NCBI GenBank assembly: GCA_964573105.1
Contig: CAZNIS010000009.1
Span: 62,001-126,000 of the forward strand
Reading direction: 5' to 3'
Length of the DNA stretch: 64,000 bases
Source: CAKZSB01 sp964573105
Lineage (GTDB): Bacteria > Pseudomonadota > Gammaproteobacteria > Granulosicoccales > Granulosicoccaceae
Part shown: positions 25,593 to 36,014 of the stretch, one piece after another
Numbering within the stretch: position 1 is the stretch's first letter
Layout of the letters: every line of letters starts with the position of its first letter
Notes under the pieces: generated by a model
The model's input: only the letters and a program-made list of their open reading frames with translations
Databases searched by the model: none
Told to the model about the DNA's origin: nothing
Translations under genes and position numbers: made by a program

Positions 25593-26273
25593 GTGAAAGT
25601 TCGCGAGACGGCCGACGGCACGCTGACGCTGGAGGATCCGGCGAGCGGCCAGACCTACCGCTCAATACACGGCGCGGCCACCGAATCCCGACTGGTTTTT
25701 CTGCAGAACAGCGGTGTGGCGGCAAGGCTTAATGCCGGCGAGCCGACGCGCGTACTGGAAATCGGCTTTGGCACCGGCCTGAATTTCTGCATTACCGCGA
25801 CACTCGCGATCGAAAACCGCTGCCAGCTGCACTACGCCGCCTGCGAGTTCGCACTGCCGGACATCGATCTGCTTGAATCGCTGCTGCAGCACAACCTGCC
25901 TGACGCACGGCATCTGACTGGCGAACTGGTCGCGCTGCTGGCGCAATCATCGGACGGCGAGCACAGTAAGGGGTGTCTGTCTGAATGGGTGGAACTGGAT
26001 CTCTACCGTGGCGACGCCAGAACCGCGAGCTGGCCAGACGCACACTTTGATGCCATTTACCTGGATGCCTTTAGCGCCCGGTGCAACCCGCAACTGTGGC
26101 AGCGTGCGTTTCTGGCGCAGCTGCGGCCCACCCTGCACAAACGCGGGCGACTGGCAACGTTTGGCGTCAACCGCGCGTTTCGGCAAGCATTGTCCGAGGC
26201 GGGATTCAGCTGGTCCAAATACCCCGGGCCACCAGGCAAACGCGAGGTTCTGGTCGCGACAAAAGCCGCTTAG
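25593..26273 (+). CDS. mnmD: tRNA (mnm5s2U34) methyltransferase MnmD, stand-alone
   Basis: A 226-residue SAM-dependent methyltransferase of the DUF752/MnmC N-terminal type. Motifs are the early FLQNSGV segment, VLEIGFGTGLNFC (SAM loop), YAACEFALPDIDLL and the family signature YLDAFSARCNPQLW. The E. coli protein MnmC carries an FAD oxidase domain after this unit; here the chain ends after the methyltransferase domain (PGPPGKREVLVA), so it is a MnmD-only protein. The start is GTG 25593. Its stop TAG shares bases with the TAA stop of the convergent HD gene (TTAG, 26270-26273). Confidence 0.88.
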   Translation: MKVRETADGTLTLEDPASGQTYRSIHGAATESRLVFLQNSGVAARLNAGEPTRVLEIGFGTGLNFCITATLAIENRCQLHYAACEFALPDIDLLESLLQHNLPDARHLTGELVALLAQSSDGEHSKGCLSEWVELDLYRGDARTASWPDAHFDAIYLDAFSARCNPQLWQRAFLAQLRPTLHKRGRLATFGVNRAFRQALSEAGFSWSKYPGPPGKREVLVATKAA

Positions 26274-26926
26274 ACCGCCGCTTTCATCTGGTAGCCACGC
26301 TGTTGTAACTCGCTGGTGTAGCGAGCAATATTGGACCGCGCCGCCGATTCGTAGCGCTCGAAGAACCAGGGATAGGTATAGAGCGGCTTGCGATCGGCCA
26401 GCGACTGCATGAAACGCATCTGGGCCGGATAGAACTCATCGTCGGTGAGGTGGGTCATTTCGCCGCGAACGTTGCGTCCGTCGGACTGAAAGCGATCCCA
26501 CGGCAGGCCGAAGCCTGATAAATCTACCTCGACGATAAAGCGTTGATCGTGCTCGGTAGGTGCGTGCGAGTGATCGGTTGCCATGATCAGATCGAATATT
26601 CGCTGGCGTGCGGTATCGTCTATCTGGCCGTCGCTGGCAGCCATGAAATGTTCGGCACTCTTGAGTTCGTTGTCAGCCCCCCCCATCACATAGATAACGT
26701 CGTGAAACCAGAGCGCCATTTCGATCAGATCGGGCTCGTCACAGTATTCACGCGCGGCGTCAAACACGCTGAGGCAGTACTCGATGTGCGCCAGGTTGTG
26801 ATAGTAGCGGCCTTCGGACTCGTAATAGGCGCTGATGTCCCCGAACACGCCGCTGACATCCAGATCACTGCCGAGGCGATTCCAGAGTGCCTGGAACCGC
26901 GCAAGCTGTTTTGACTGCTTATCCAT
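26270..26926 (-). CDS. HD-superfamily metal-dependent phosphohydrolase-like protein
   Basis: A 218-residue protein of the COG4339-type predicted HD hydrolases. The metal ligands are visible as HNLAHIEYCL (His), the HD pair in LWFHDVIY, ATDHSH and an Asp in VEVDLSGFG. The C-terminal FMQSLADRKPLYTYPWFFERYE is typical of the family. The natural substrate is not known. The gene converges on mnmD and the two stops overlap. Confidence 0.85.
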   Translation of the reverse strand: MDKQSKQLARFQALWNRLGSDLDVSGVFGDISAYYESEGRYYHNLAHIEYCLSVFDAAREYCDEPDLIEMALWFHDVIYVMGGADNELKSAEHFMAASDGQIDDTARQRIFDLIMATDHSHAPTEHDQRFIVEVDLSGFGLPWDRFQSDGRNVRGEMTHLTDDEFYPAQMRFMQSLADRKPLYTYPWFFERYESAARSNIARYTSELQQRGYQMKAAV

Positions 26927-27184
26927 TTATCCGTAATGGCGCAAGTATTGAAGCATAATAACGGGTAATTCCGACCAGCTCTGAAAAAAGCGTACCATTA
27001 ATCACTCGCTCGGCAGGGACTTTGCACGGCTCGATAACACGAGTTGTGCGCACACCGCTACTGTACGGCCTATCCGGCTCAAAGGAAACAGTGACGGCAC
27101 GATCGCATAGACTACGAAGTCACAATAATGCGAACCCCCGATCAACGATTCCGGCTCGTGCCGGTTCTGGGATAGATACCTAAA

Positions 27185-28519
27185 ATGAATGTAACTTTGT
27201 ATGGCTCTGGCTACGTTGGACTGGTCACCGGCTCTCTGCTTGCCGATGTCGGCAACAACGTGCTCTGCGTCGATATCGACGACGAGAAAGTCGAGGCGCT
27301 GAACAATGGCATCATTCCGATTCACGAGCCCGGCCTCGACGATATCATCAAGCGCAACGTCGAGATCGGACGCCTGCACTTCACCACCGATCAGGACAAG
27401 GCCGTCGCCCACAGCGAGATGCAGTTCATCGCGGTGGGAACCCCGCCGGACGAAGACGGCTCGGCCGACCTGAAACACGTGCTGGCCGTGGCGCAGACCA
27501 TCGCCGAACGCATGGACGGCCGCAAACTCGTGGTCACCAAATCGACAGTACCGGTCGGCACGTCAGACAAAGTAGCCGCGCGGATGCGCGAAGTGCTCGA
27601 AAGCCGCAACGCCAGTTTCGAATACACCACGATTTCAAACCCCGAGTTTCTCAAGGAAGGGGCGGCCATCGAGGATTTTCGCAAACCCGATCGAATCATC
27701 GTCGGCACCGAGGACAGCTACGCGATCGAGCAGATGCGCAAGTTGTACGCCCCCTTCTGCCGCAACCACGACCGGTTGATTTTCATGGATGTACGCTCCT
27801 CTGAACTGACCAAGTACGCGGCCAACTCCATGCTCGCGACCAAGATCAGCTTCATGAACGAATTATCCAATCTGTCCGACGCGCTCGGTGCGGACATCGA
27901 GAACGTCCGTATCGGAATTGGCTCGGATCCACGCATCGGCTACAGCTTCATTTATCCCGGCATCGGCTACGGTGGTTCATGCTTCCCGAAAGACGTGAAA
28001 GCGCTGGTGGCCACCGCTCGTGAAGTGGGCTATCGGGCGGAGCTGCTGGAGTCTGTCGAGAGCGTTAACGAAAGACAGAAACACGTCATCTTCAACAAGC
28101 TATCGCACCATTTCAACGGCGATCTGTCAGGCAAGACATTCGCAGTCTGGGGGCTTGCGTTCAAACCCAACACCGACGACATGCGCGAGGCGCCCAGCCG
28201 CGTGCTGATGGAAGCACTGTGGGCGCAGGGGGCAAAAGTTCAGGCCTACGATCCGGTCGCGATGGACGAGGTGCGACGCATCTACCCGGCTGAGAGCAAC
28301 CTGATGCTGACCCATTCGGCGATGGACGCGATCAACAACGCCGATGCACTGATTATCAACACCGAGTGGCAGGAATTTCGCAGCCCGGACTGGCACCGCA
28401 TCAAAGAGGGCTTGCGCCAGCCGCTGGTCTTCGACGGACGCAACATCTACGATCCTGAAATTCTCAGCGAAAACGACATTCAGTACTACTGCATCGGCAG
28501 GCCAAACAGCGCCGCCTGA
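27185..28519 (+). CDS. ugd: UDP-glucose 6-dehydrogenase
   Basis: A 444-residue NAD-dependent enzyme oxidising UDP-glucose to UDP-glucuronate, a precursor of exopolysaccharide and LPS sugars. Motifs are the N-terminal Rossmann loop GSGYVGLVTG, VGTPPDEDG, the catalytic Cys in YGGSCFPKD, EFLKEGAAIEDF and the C-terminal VWGLAFKPNTDDMREAPS. The start is ATG 27185. No other polysaccharide gene is adjacent. The 258-base upstream gap contains an imperfect inverted repeat (GCAC..CTCG...CGAG..GTGC, 27024-27049) of unknown role. Confidence 0.97.
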   Translation: MNVTLYGSGYVGLVTGSLLADVGNNVLCVDIDDEKVEALNNGIIPIHEPGLDDIIKRNVEIGRLHFTTDQDKAVAHSEMQFIAVGTPPDEDGSADLKHVLAVAQTIAERMDGRKLVVTKSTVPVGTSDKVAARMREVLESRNASFEYTTISNPEFLKEGAAIEDFRKPDRIIVGTEDSYAIEQMRKLYAPFCRNHDRLIFMDVRSSELTKYAANSMLATKISFMNELSNLSDALGADIENVRIGIGSDPRIGYSFIYPGIGYGGSCFPKDVKALVATAREVGYRAELLESVESVNERQKHVIFNKLSHHFNGDLSGKTFAVWGLAFKPNTDDMREAPSRVLMEALWAQGAKVQAYDPVAMDEVRRIYPAESNLMLTHSAMDAINNADALIINTEWQEFRSPDWHRIKEGLRQPLVFDGRNIYDPEILSENDIQYYCIGRPNSAA

Positions 28520-28543
28520 TCGCCTGTCGTCTCAGACCAATTC

Positions 28544-28571
28544 GCACCGCCGGTATTTACGCCGGCGGTGC
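28544..28571 (+). terminator. GC-rich hairpin downstream of ugd
   Basis: A 10-base perfect stem GCACCGCCGG / CCGGCGGTGC with an 8-base loop lies 25 bases after the ugd stop. No T-tract follows, so it may be a weak or Rho-assisted terminator. Confidence 0.45.
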
Positions 28572-28771
28572 CACCTCACCCCGGTAGCTATTCGCAGCAC
28601 GCCTGTCGCACCCGTGGGCGGTGTCGGTCGTACTCAAATACCCATGTATGTTCCGTGCGACCTCCTACCCCACGTGCACGACAGACGCACTGTGAACAGC
28701 CACCAAATAAGTGCCTAGTATGGCGTGAACGGATACCTCACCCCGCTGTAAGCAACCTCTCCCGACTGCCG

Positions 28772-28777
28772 TATAAT
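28772..28777 (+). promoter_or_regulatory. -10 element upstream of the MATE gene
   Basis: TATAAT lies 31 bases before the TTG start of the MATE transporter. No clear -35 hexamer is seen at the usual spacing. Confidence 0.45.
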
Positions 28778-28808
28778 CCCGACGTTTTCCGATTCAGGTC
28801 GACTGCCC

Positions 28809-30140
28809 TTGCAGCCCGGTAAAAACTGGCACCGCCGAGTCTGGCTGCTCGCCGTGCCGATCATTCTGTCGAATGTAACCGTGCCACTGGTCGGTGCAGC
28901 TGACACTGCGGTCATGGGTTATCTGCCGGGCGCTGAAAACATTGCGGCAGTTGCATTGGGCGCCTCGATTTTCAGCCTGGTGTTCTGGACTTTCGGATTT
29001 CTGCGCATGGGCAGCAGCGGCCTGATTGCGCAGCATTTTGGCGCCACAGATGCAGCCAGTACCCAGCTCACCCTGCTGCGCTACCTGCTAACGGCGATTG
29101 CGATCAGTGGCGTGGTGTTGTTGCTGCAATCCCCATTGCTCGCGCTGTGCCTGTGGCTGCTGGACGCCGAGCCGCAGCTGCAAGCGATGACCCGCGACTA
29201 TTACTCCATTCGCATCTGGTCAGCCCCTGCGACCTTTGCCAACTACGTGCTGCTGGGCACCTTTATCGGGCTGCAGCAGACAGGCCGTGTGCTCGCCTTT
29301 CAGCTGTTGCTAAATCTGCTGAATATCGCGCTGGATCTAGTGTTTGTACTGGTGTTCGAATTTGCCATTCGCGGCGTGGCGCTGGCGTCGGTGATTAGTG
29401 AATATTGCGCCATGCTGTTTGCACTTTTTTTGATCCGAAGGCATCTGCTGGCCGCGATTCAAAACAGCCGGGCAACCGAGCTTTGCAATCGGCAGGCAAT
29501 GTTTCAGCTTTTCAACATCAACTCGAATATCTTCCTGCGCACACTGTTGCTGGTCGGCAGTTTTTTCTACTTTCATGCCGTTGGCGCACGGCTTGGCACT
29601 GTTACCCTGGCCGCCAACGCGATACTACTGCAGCTGCTGCATATCTGTGCTCATGCGCTCGACGGCTTCGCCCACGCCACGGAGACGCTGGTCGGACAAG
29701 CCATCGGCGCGCGCAATCGCGCCGACTTTTCAAGTGCAATACGGGCCGCCACGTTGCAGGCGCTCACGGTCGCGGCAGTTTTCTCACTGACTATCTTCTT
29801 TTTGGGGCCACAGTTCATCGCCCTGTTCACCAATCAAGCCGTCATTATCGACGCTGCAACGGCCATGCTGCCATGGCTTGTCGCGATGCCGATGCTGTCT
29901 ATCTGGAGCTATCAGCTCGATGGTATTTTTATCGGCGCCACCAGTACCGCGGCGATGCGAAACGGCATGCTGGTCTCGACCATCGCATTCATAGCGGTAA
30001 CTGAAATGGTCAGTGAAACACTCAACAATAACGGACTCTGGCTGGCGTTTTCATTATTCAGTTTGCTGCGCGCCACCACACTGTTAATCAAGCTACCCTC
30101 TATCCACCGCAATATCGGTGCTGCCCCGCATGCAACCTAG
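28809..30140 (+). CDS. MATE family efflux transporter, DinF-like
   Basis: A 443-residue inner-membrane protein with about 12 membrane segments in two related halves. The first half begins LLAVPIILSNVTVPLVGAADTAVMG and the second FNINSNIFLRTLLLVG, typical of the DinF branch of MATE Na+ or H+ antiporters. No ATG is available near the N terminus; TTG 28809 is used and agrees with the promoter-like TATAAT 31 bases upstream. The last 11 bases overlap murB. The substrate (drug, metabolite or lipid intermediate) is unknown. Confidence 0.9.
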   Translation: MQPGKNWHRRVWLLAVPIILSNVTVPLVGAADTAVMGYLPGAENIAAVALGASIFSLVFWTFGFLRMGSSGLIAQHFGATDAASTQLTLLRYLLTAIAISGVVLLLQSPLLALCLWLLDAEPQLQAMTRDYYSIRIWSAPATFANYVLLGTFIGLQQTGRVLAFQLLLNLLNIALDLVFVLVFEFAIRGVALASVISEYCAMLFALFLIRRHLLAAIQNSRATELCNRQAMFQLFNINSNIFLRTLLLVGSFFYFHAVGARLGTVTLAANAILLQLLHICAHALDGFAHATETLVGQAIGARNRADFSSAIRAATLQALTVAAVFSLTIFFLGPQFIALFTNQAVIIDAATAMLPWLVAMPMLSIWSYQLDGIFIGATSTAAMRNGMLVSTIAFIAVTEMVSETLNNNGLWLAFSLFSLLRATTLLIKLPSIHRNIGAAPHAT

Positions 30141-31146
30141 CCACGATCACTCGTTGAAGGCGCTCAACACATTCGGTTTCGATGTGAAGGCTGAGCACTT
30201 CGTGCGCGTGTCCAGCCTTGCCGAGTTGCAGGCAGCGCTTGCCTGGGCGAAGCTCGAGGCGCAACCCGTGTTCGTTCTCGGCGGCGGCAGCAATACAGTT
30301 TTTACCCGTGACGTATCGGGCCTGGTCGTGCAGATGAATCTGCAGGCACTGGAATTTGCCTCTTCAGATCGCAGCCACGCCACGGTCGTCGCCGGCGCGG
30401 GCATCGACTGGCATCAGCTGGTTGAACAATGCCTGTCCAGGCAACGCTACGGCCTTGAAAATCTGGCCCTGATTCCTGGCTGTGCCGGTGCCGCACCGAT
30501 CCAGAACATCGGCGCCTACGGTCGCGAACTGAGCGAGTTCCTGGTCGGCGTCGAAACACTCAATCGCAGTACTGGTGAAGTCTTGACACTACCACGCGAG
30601 CAGTGCCGGTTTGGTTATAGGGACAGCGTTTTCAAGTCCCCCGCCGGTCGCGATCTTATTGTACTGGGCATTCAGTTGCGACTCGCTACCCGGGATCAGC
30701 CAGTGTGGCACTACGCCTCGTTGTCGCAGTCGCTGCAGCAGGCCGGTATCAGCGCGCCGAGCAGCCACGACGTGTTCACGCATGTTTGCGCCATTCGTCG
30801 CAGCAAGCTGCCCGATCCCGCACAGATCGGTAACGCGGGCAGCTTCTTCAAAAATCCGGTTGTCAGTGACAAACAATTGCGCAGCCTGCTACAGGATTAC
30901 CCGGGCTTGCCGCACTATCCGCAACCCGATGGGCAGTGCAAGCTCGCAGCCGGTTGGCTGATCGAACAGGCCGGCTGGAAAGGCCATCGCCGAGACGGAG
31001 TTGGCGTTCACGCCGATCAGGCGTTGGTATTGGTCAATCTCGGCGATGGAAATGGTCAGCAGATTGCAATACTTGCCGCTGACATTCAGCGCGATATCGC
31101 GCGAAAATTTGACATCGAACTGGAGACGGAGCCGCGCCTGCACTAA
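30130..31146 (+). CDS. murB: UDP-N-acetylenolpyruvoylglucosamine reductase
   Basis: A 338-residue FAD enzyme for UDP-MurNAc formation in peptidoglycan synthesis. FAD-binding VLGGGSNTVFTRD, the IPGCAGAAPIQNIGAYG loop, RFGYRDSVFK, the catalytic Ser in GNAGSFFKNP and the C-terminal Glu (ELETEP) are all present. The size and the Tyr-loop match the E. coli-type (type I) MurB. ATG 30130 is preferred to the GTG at 30118. It overlaps the MATE gene by 11 bases, so coupling is likely. Confidence 0.96.
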   Translation: MQPSHDHSLKALNTFGFDVKAEHFVRVSSLAELQAALAWAKLEAQPVFVLGGGSNTVFTRDVSGLVVQMNLQALEFASSDRSHATVVAGAGIDWHQLVEQCLSRQRYGLENLALIPGCAGAAPIQNIGAYGRELSEFLVGVETLNRSTGEVLTLPREQCRFGYRDSVFKSPAGRDLIVLGIQLRLATRDQPVWHYASLSQSLQQAGISAPSSHDVFTHVCAIRRSKLPDPAQIGNAGSFFKNPVVSDKQLRSLLQDYPGLPHYPQPDGQCKLAAGWLIEQAGWKGHRRDGVGVHADQALVLVNLGDGNGQQIAILAADIQRDIARKFDIELETEPRLH

Positions 31147-31177
31147 CAGCGCTGCGCCACAAACCGACGAGCAGATA

Positions 31178-32599
31178 TTGACCCAGACAAGCCCCACGGT
31201 AGGCAGCAAAATCATCGATCTTACGCTCGGCAATATCCTGAGTGCCTGGAAAGGTATCAGTACCCCGTTCGCCGTCAAAAGGCTTGAGCTGAGCCCCTAT
31301 CTGCACGAGGACGAAGTCGCACCGCTGCGCGACAAGATCAACGACTGCCTCGACGCCAGAGGTGGCGAAGTCTCGGCCAGAGCGCGCGCTGCAGAGCTGG
31401 GCAAGGCGTATCTTGGGCTGAACGATGAAGGGCGGCTGAAATTCCTGAAATTGCTGGCTACCGAATTCGACGTCGATCACGATGCGGTGCGTACGACGGC
31501 CGAAGCGCTATTTACCGATCTGGATAACAGCGCGCGACTGAAGGTGGAACAACGCCTGAGAGCTCAGCTCAAACCGCCCCATTTGACCCTGTTGACGCAG
31601 TTCAACGCCCTGCCACAGGGAATCAAGTTTCTAGTTGATCTGCGTGCCGATTTGCTGCGCTTCACGCCCGACAACCCCGAGCTTGGATCAATCAGCACTG
31701 TGTTGCGTGAACAGTTATCAAGCTGGTTTGATATCGGCTTTCTGGAGCTTCGCGAAATAAGCTGGGACGCACCAGCCTCGCTGCTGGAAAAGCTGATTCA
31801 ATACGAGGCTGTACACGAAATCGCCAGCTGGGACGACCTGCGCCACCGGCTGGCAGAGAATCGTCGCTGCTTTGCGTTCTTTCACCCCGGTATGCCGGAT
31901 GAGCCGCTGATCTTCATTTGGGTGGCGTTGGTGATGGAGCTATCTGACAACGTCGATACACTGCTAGACACCAGCCAGATTCAAGCGCAGCAAGACAAAC
32001 CAACCAACGCAATTTTCTATTCGATCTCCAGCGCGCAACAGGGCTTGAGTGGCGTCAGCCTGGGCAACTTTCTGATCAAGCGCGTCGTCTCGCAACTGCG
32101 ACACGAGCTGCCGAGCCTGGAAGTGTTCTCGACGCTGTCACCGATCACCGGCTTTTCACGCTGGCTTACCAATGAGCTGGTCGCGGATCAAACGATACTG
32201 ACCGATGATGAGAAAACGCAGCTGGCAAAAGTAAGCGAATCGTCCTTTGCCGATACGTTAGCAAGCGACGATTGGCTCGACGACGACGCAGTCAAAGCGG
32301 CGATGAGCACGCCGTTGTGCCGACTGGTGGCAAAGTACCTGACAACCGAACTACCTGGCAGACAACGTGTCACCGACGCTGTGGGCCATTTTCATCTCTC
32401 TAACGGGGCGAGAATCGAGCGCATCAACTGGGACGCCGACACCAGCGCCCGCGGCCGCAAACAGTCTTACGGGCTGATGGTTAACTATCTCTACGACCTG
32501 GCCGAGATCGACAGCAACCACGAGCAATATATCACCAGTGGCACAGTGGCGAGCTCAAAGCCCGTCAGCGCGCTGGTCCGTCAGGCTGGCAACACCTGA
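31178..32599 (+). CDS. Malonyl-CoA decarboxylase
   Basis: A 473-residue protein of the MLYCD/MatA family that decarboxylates malonyl-CoA to acetyl-CoA. The N-terminal helical domain (GRLKFLKLLATEFDVD...) is followed by the catalytic GNAT-like domain with FSTLSPITGF (Ser) and NYLYDLAEIDSNHEQY (His), the two conserved catalytic regions. The frame is open back into murB from 31001. The first plausible start after murB is TTG 31178; no ATG or GTG is available there. There is no mitochondrial-like leader and no malonate transport or ligase genes nearby, so it may serve to remove stray malonyl-CoA. Confidence 0.9.
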   Translation: MTQTSPTVGSKIIDLTLGNILSAWKGISTPFAVKRLELSPYLHEDEVAPLRDKINDCLDARGGEVSARARAAELGKAYLGLNDEGRLKFLKLLATEFDVDHDAVRTTAEALFTDLDNSARLKVEQRLRAQLKPPHLTLLTQFNALPQGIKFLVDLRADLLRFTPDNPELGSISTVLREQLSSWFDIGFLELREISWDAPASLLEKLIQYEAVHEIASWDDLRHRLAENRRCFAFFHPGMPDEPLIFIWVALVMELSDNVDTLLDTSQIQAQQDKPTNAIFYSISSAQQGLSGVSLGNFLIKRVVSQLRHELPSLEVFSTLSPITGFSRWLTNELVADQTILTDDEKTQLAKVSESSFADTLASDDWLDDDAVKAAMSTPLCRLVAKYLTTELPGRQRVTDAVGHFHLSNGARIERINWDADTSARGRKQSYGLMVNYLYDLAEIDSNHEQYITSGTVASSKPVSALVRQAGNT

Positions 32600-32643
32600 G
32601 CGAAAGCCTGCCGACTATCAGGCGCGACTGACGCTAATCCCTG

Positions 32644-33876
32644 CTAACGGACTTCCGATCTGACGGTAATGGTTCGGGTAATCACAACGCCATCCCGGTC
32701 GTATTCCATTGTGACAACAATCTCGCCGACGCCGTTAACGGTCACGAGACCACGACTGCCGCTGCTGTCACTCAAATCCAGTGCGCCTATGTCTCCGGTA
32801 CTGCTCCAGTCCGCCAGTTCTGAAATATCCTCTTCAGTATTGTCGGAAAAACGAACGATGCCTTGTAACTGAACGCTATCTAGATCTACATCGACGACCA
32901 AGGGCTCCTCTTCGGGTCTGATCACAACTTCGCGTAACGTCGGTGGAAGTTCAGCGCGTAGATCACGCATTTGCGTCACATCGCCGCAAGTGACTGTCAG
33001 CACCCCACCCCCCGATTGCGTGGCATTCACGATGCCTTTGGTCGGCAGTGTATCGCTGACGTTCGCGAACTGTGCCGTACCTTCATTAACCGGCAAGCTC
33101 CAGTTAGCGTTGTTGGTGATATCGACGTTTTGTCCGCCGTCAGAAAAACTCCCAAGCGCCCTGAAGCCCAGTGGAACACCCACCGTCACCTGTGTCGTCG
33201 AGGGGCTGAGCTGTATTGCATCAAGGGTCGACAAAGCCTCGAGTGACAATACGCCGGGAGGAGCGTCATCAAATCTGGCTGTCACTTCAATATTCCCGGC
33301 ATCGCTTATACGCAACAAGCCGGCAGGGTCGGTTTGCTGATTGAAACTGGCGATGTCCGCACCGCCCGTCACCTGCCACTCAACAGCGTTGGTAATCGTT
33401 CTGACATCAGAGCCATCACCCTGATAGGTTCCCATAGCCACCAGCTGTTGCGAGGTACACTCATTGGGCTGCGTCAGAGGTGCTGTGATCGCAATAGATT
33501 CGAGCGGCGCCGACGACACCTGCACGCTGACCACATCGGCAAATGGGCCATAGACGGCACGCAGTTCAACCGTGCCATCGCTGATTCCCAACGCCACACC
33601 ATCCTGATCGATTGTGGCAATCGCCGTATCCGAGCTCGACCACTGCGCCAGCCGTGTAACTGTGGTAACAATGCCCGACGCATTGGTTGCCTGCAGTTGC
33701 AGCGGCAAGTCCTCGCCGGTGGAAAAAATCGGTGCGGCACCAGTAATCGCTACCGCTTCGATTTCCTGGGTCGAAACCTCGACGCGGCCGCGCAGCTCAC
33801 CTGAATCGTCATTGCTGCCACACGCGGTACTCAGCACTACCGCAAAACTCAACAACCAGTTTTTTATTGCCCGCAT
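32644..33876 (-). CDS. Predicted lipoprotein with Ig-like (Big_2-type) repeats
   Basis: A 410-residue exported protein. The signal peptide ends in the lipobox LSTAC (Cys at about 19). The mature chain is beta-rich with repeats of the bacterial Ig-like pattern, for example SSDTAIATIDQDGVALGISDG, NAVEWQVTGGADIASF, NNANWSLPVNEGTAQF and ADWSSTGDIGALDLSD, giving about four domains. Such proteins sit on the outer membrane and often bind surfaces or partners. Its ATG overlaps the stop of the preceding beta-barrel gene (TGATG), so the two are co-translated and possibly work together. Confidence 0.85.
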   Translation of the reverse strand: MRAIKNWLLSFAVVLSTACGSNDDSGELRGRVEVSTQEIEAVAITGAAPIFSTGEDLPLQLQATNASGIVTTVTRLAQWSSSDTAIATIDQDGVALGISDGTVELRAVYGPFADVVSVQVSSAPLESIAITAPLTQPNECTSQQLVAMGTYQGDGSDVRTITNAVEWQVTGGADIASFNQQTDPAGLLRISDAGNIEVTARFDDAPPGVLSLEALSTLDAIQLSPSTTQVTVGVPLGFRALGSFSDGGQNVDITNNANWSLPVNEGTAQFANVSDTLPTKGIVNATQSGGGVLTVTCGDVTQMRDLRAELPPTLREVVIRPEEEPLVVDVDLDSVQLQGIVRFSDNTEEDISELADWSSTGDIGALDLSDSSGSRGLVTVNGVGEIVVTMEYDRDGVVITRTITVRSEVR

Positions 33877-34457
33877 CAGCGTACCGCCCCAATTGAATAA
33901 CGCAGCCCGATATGCAGCGTGTTAATGCCAATATCGCTCTCGAATCGATGGTGTGTCGCACCGGTATCGACGACGAGGCCAGCCACCGCGGTTTGCCAGG
34001 TCATGCCGAAGGTGACGCCGTAGCCGTCGAGCGAGCTGGCAACGGCGGCGGCCTCGACGCTGGAAAACCGGCTTGATACCTCAGCCGATGTCAGGGAAAA
34101 GACAAAATACAAAGCCAGATCGTCTCGCGGCGGCGCCTCAAGTCGAACCCCCAGAGATGCCAGCTGGTCGATGTCAAGATCAATGCCTCGACGCCGGACA
34201 TCCTCCGTCGCAGTAGAGAACTCGAGTTCGAGCCCCATGCCCTGACCAAACCAGTAGCCGCCGGCAATCGACGCAGCAGGCGTCTGAAATCGCGTGCTGC
34301 CGATACGCATTGCGTGTTGCTGCCCCTTGGCGAATACATAACCGCCGGTATTGGGCGACGCGGCGTTCGCGCTCTGACCGGGCAACCACAACAACAGGCA
34401 AACCAGCGAAAACCGTCCAAGGGCGGCTCTGGTTAGCGATGGACTCATTACAGACAT
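33876..34457 (-). CDS. Small outer-membrane beta-barrel-like protein
   Basis: A 193-residue protein with a signal peptide (hydrophobic core SLVCLLLWLPG, cleavage after SANA) and alternating amphipathic strands such as ASIAGGYWFGQGMGLELEFS, LALYFVFSL and LHIGLRYSIGAVR. The aromatic or hydrophobic C terminus resembles OmpA/OmpX-type porin-like eight-stranded barrels. ATG 34457 is chosen because AAGG lies 9 bases upstream; the frame also allows TTG 34481. It overlaps the lipoprotein gene by one base. Confidence 0.75.
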   Translation of the reverse strand: MSVMSPSLTRAALGRFSLVCLLLWLPGQSANAASPNTGGYVFAKGQQHAMRIGSTRFQTPAASIAGGYWFGQGMGLELEFSTATEDVRRRGIDLDIDQLASLGVRLEAPPRDDLALYFVFSLTSAEVSSRFSSVEAAAVASSLDGYGVTFGMTWQTAVAGLVVDTGATHHRFESDIGINTLHIGLRYSIGAVR

Positions 34458-34524
34458 GGCATTCAGCCTTACGCCGGGCAAACTCCGAGTGTATCAAAAA
34501 ATTATCAGTGTAAGCCTTTGGCGT

Positions 34525-35961
<1,437 letters not shown>

Positions 35962-36014
35962 CGAGGATTGACCTGTTCTCTAGTGTTGATTGCCGGGTTG
36001 AATGCGGGTGGTAA

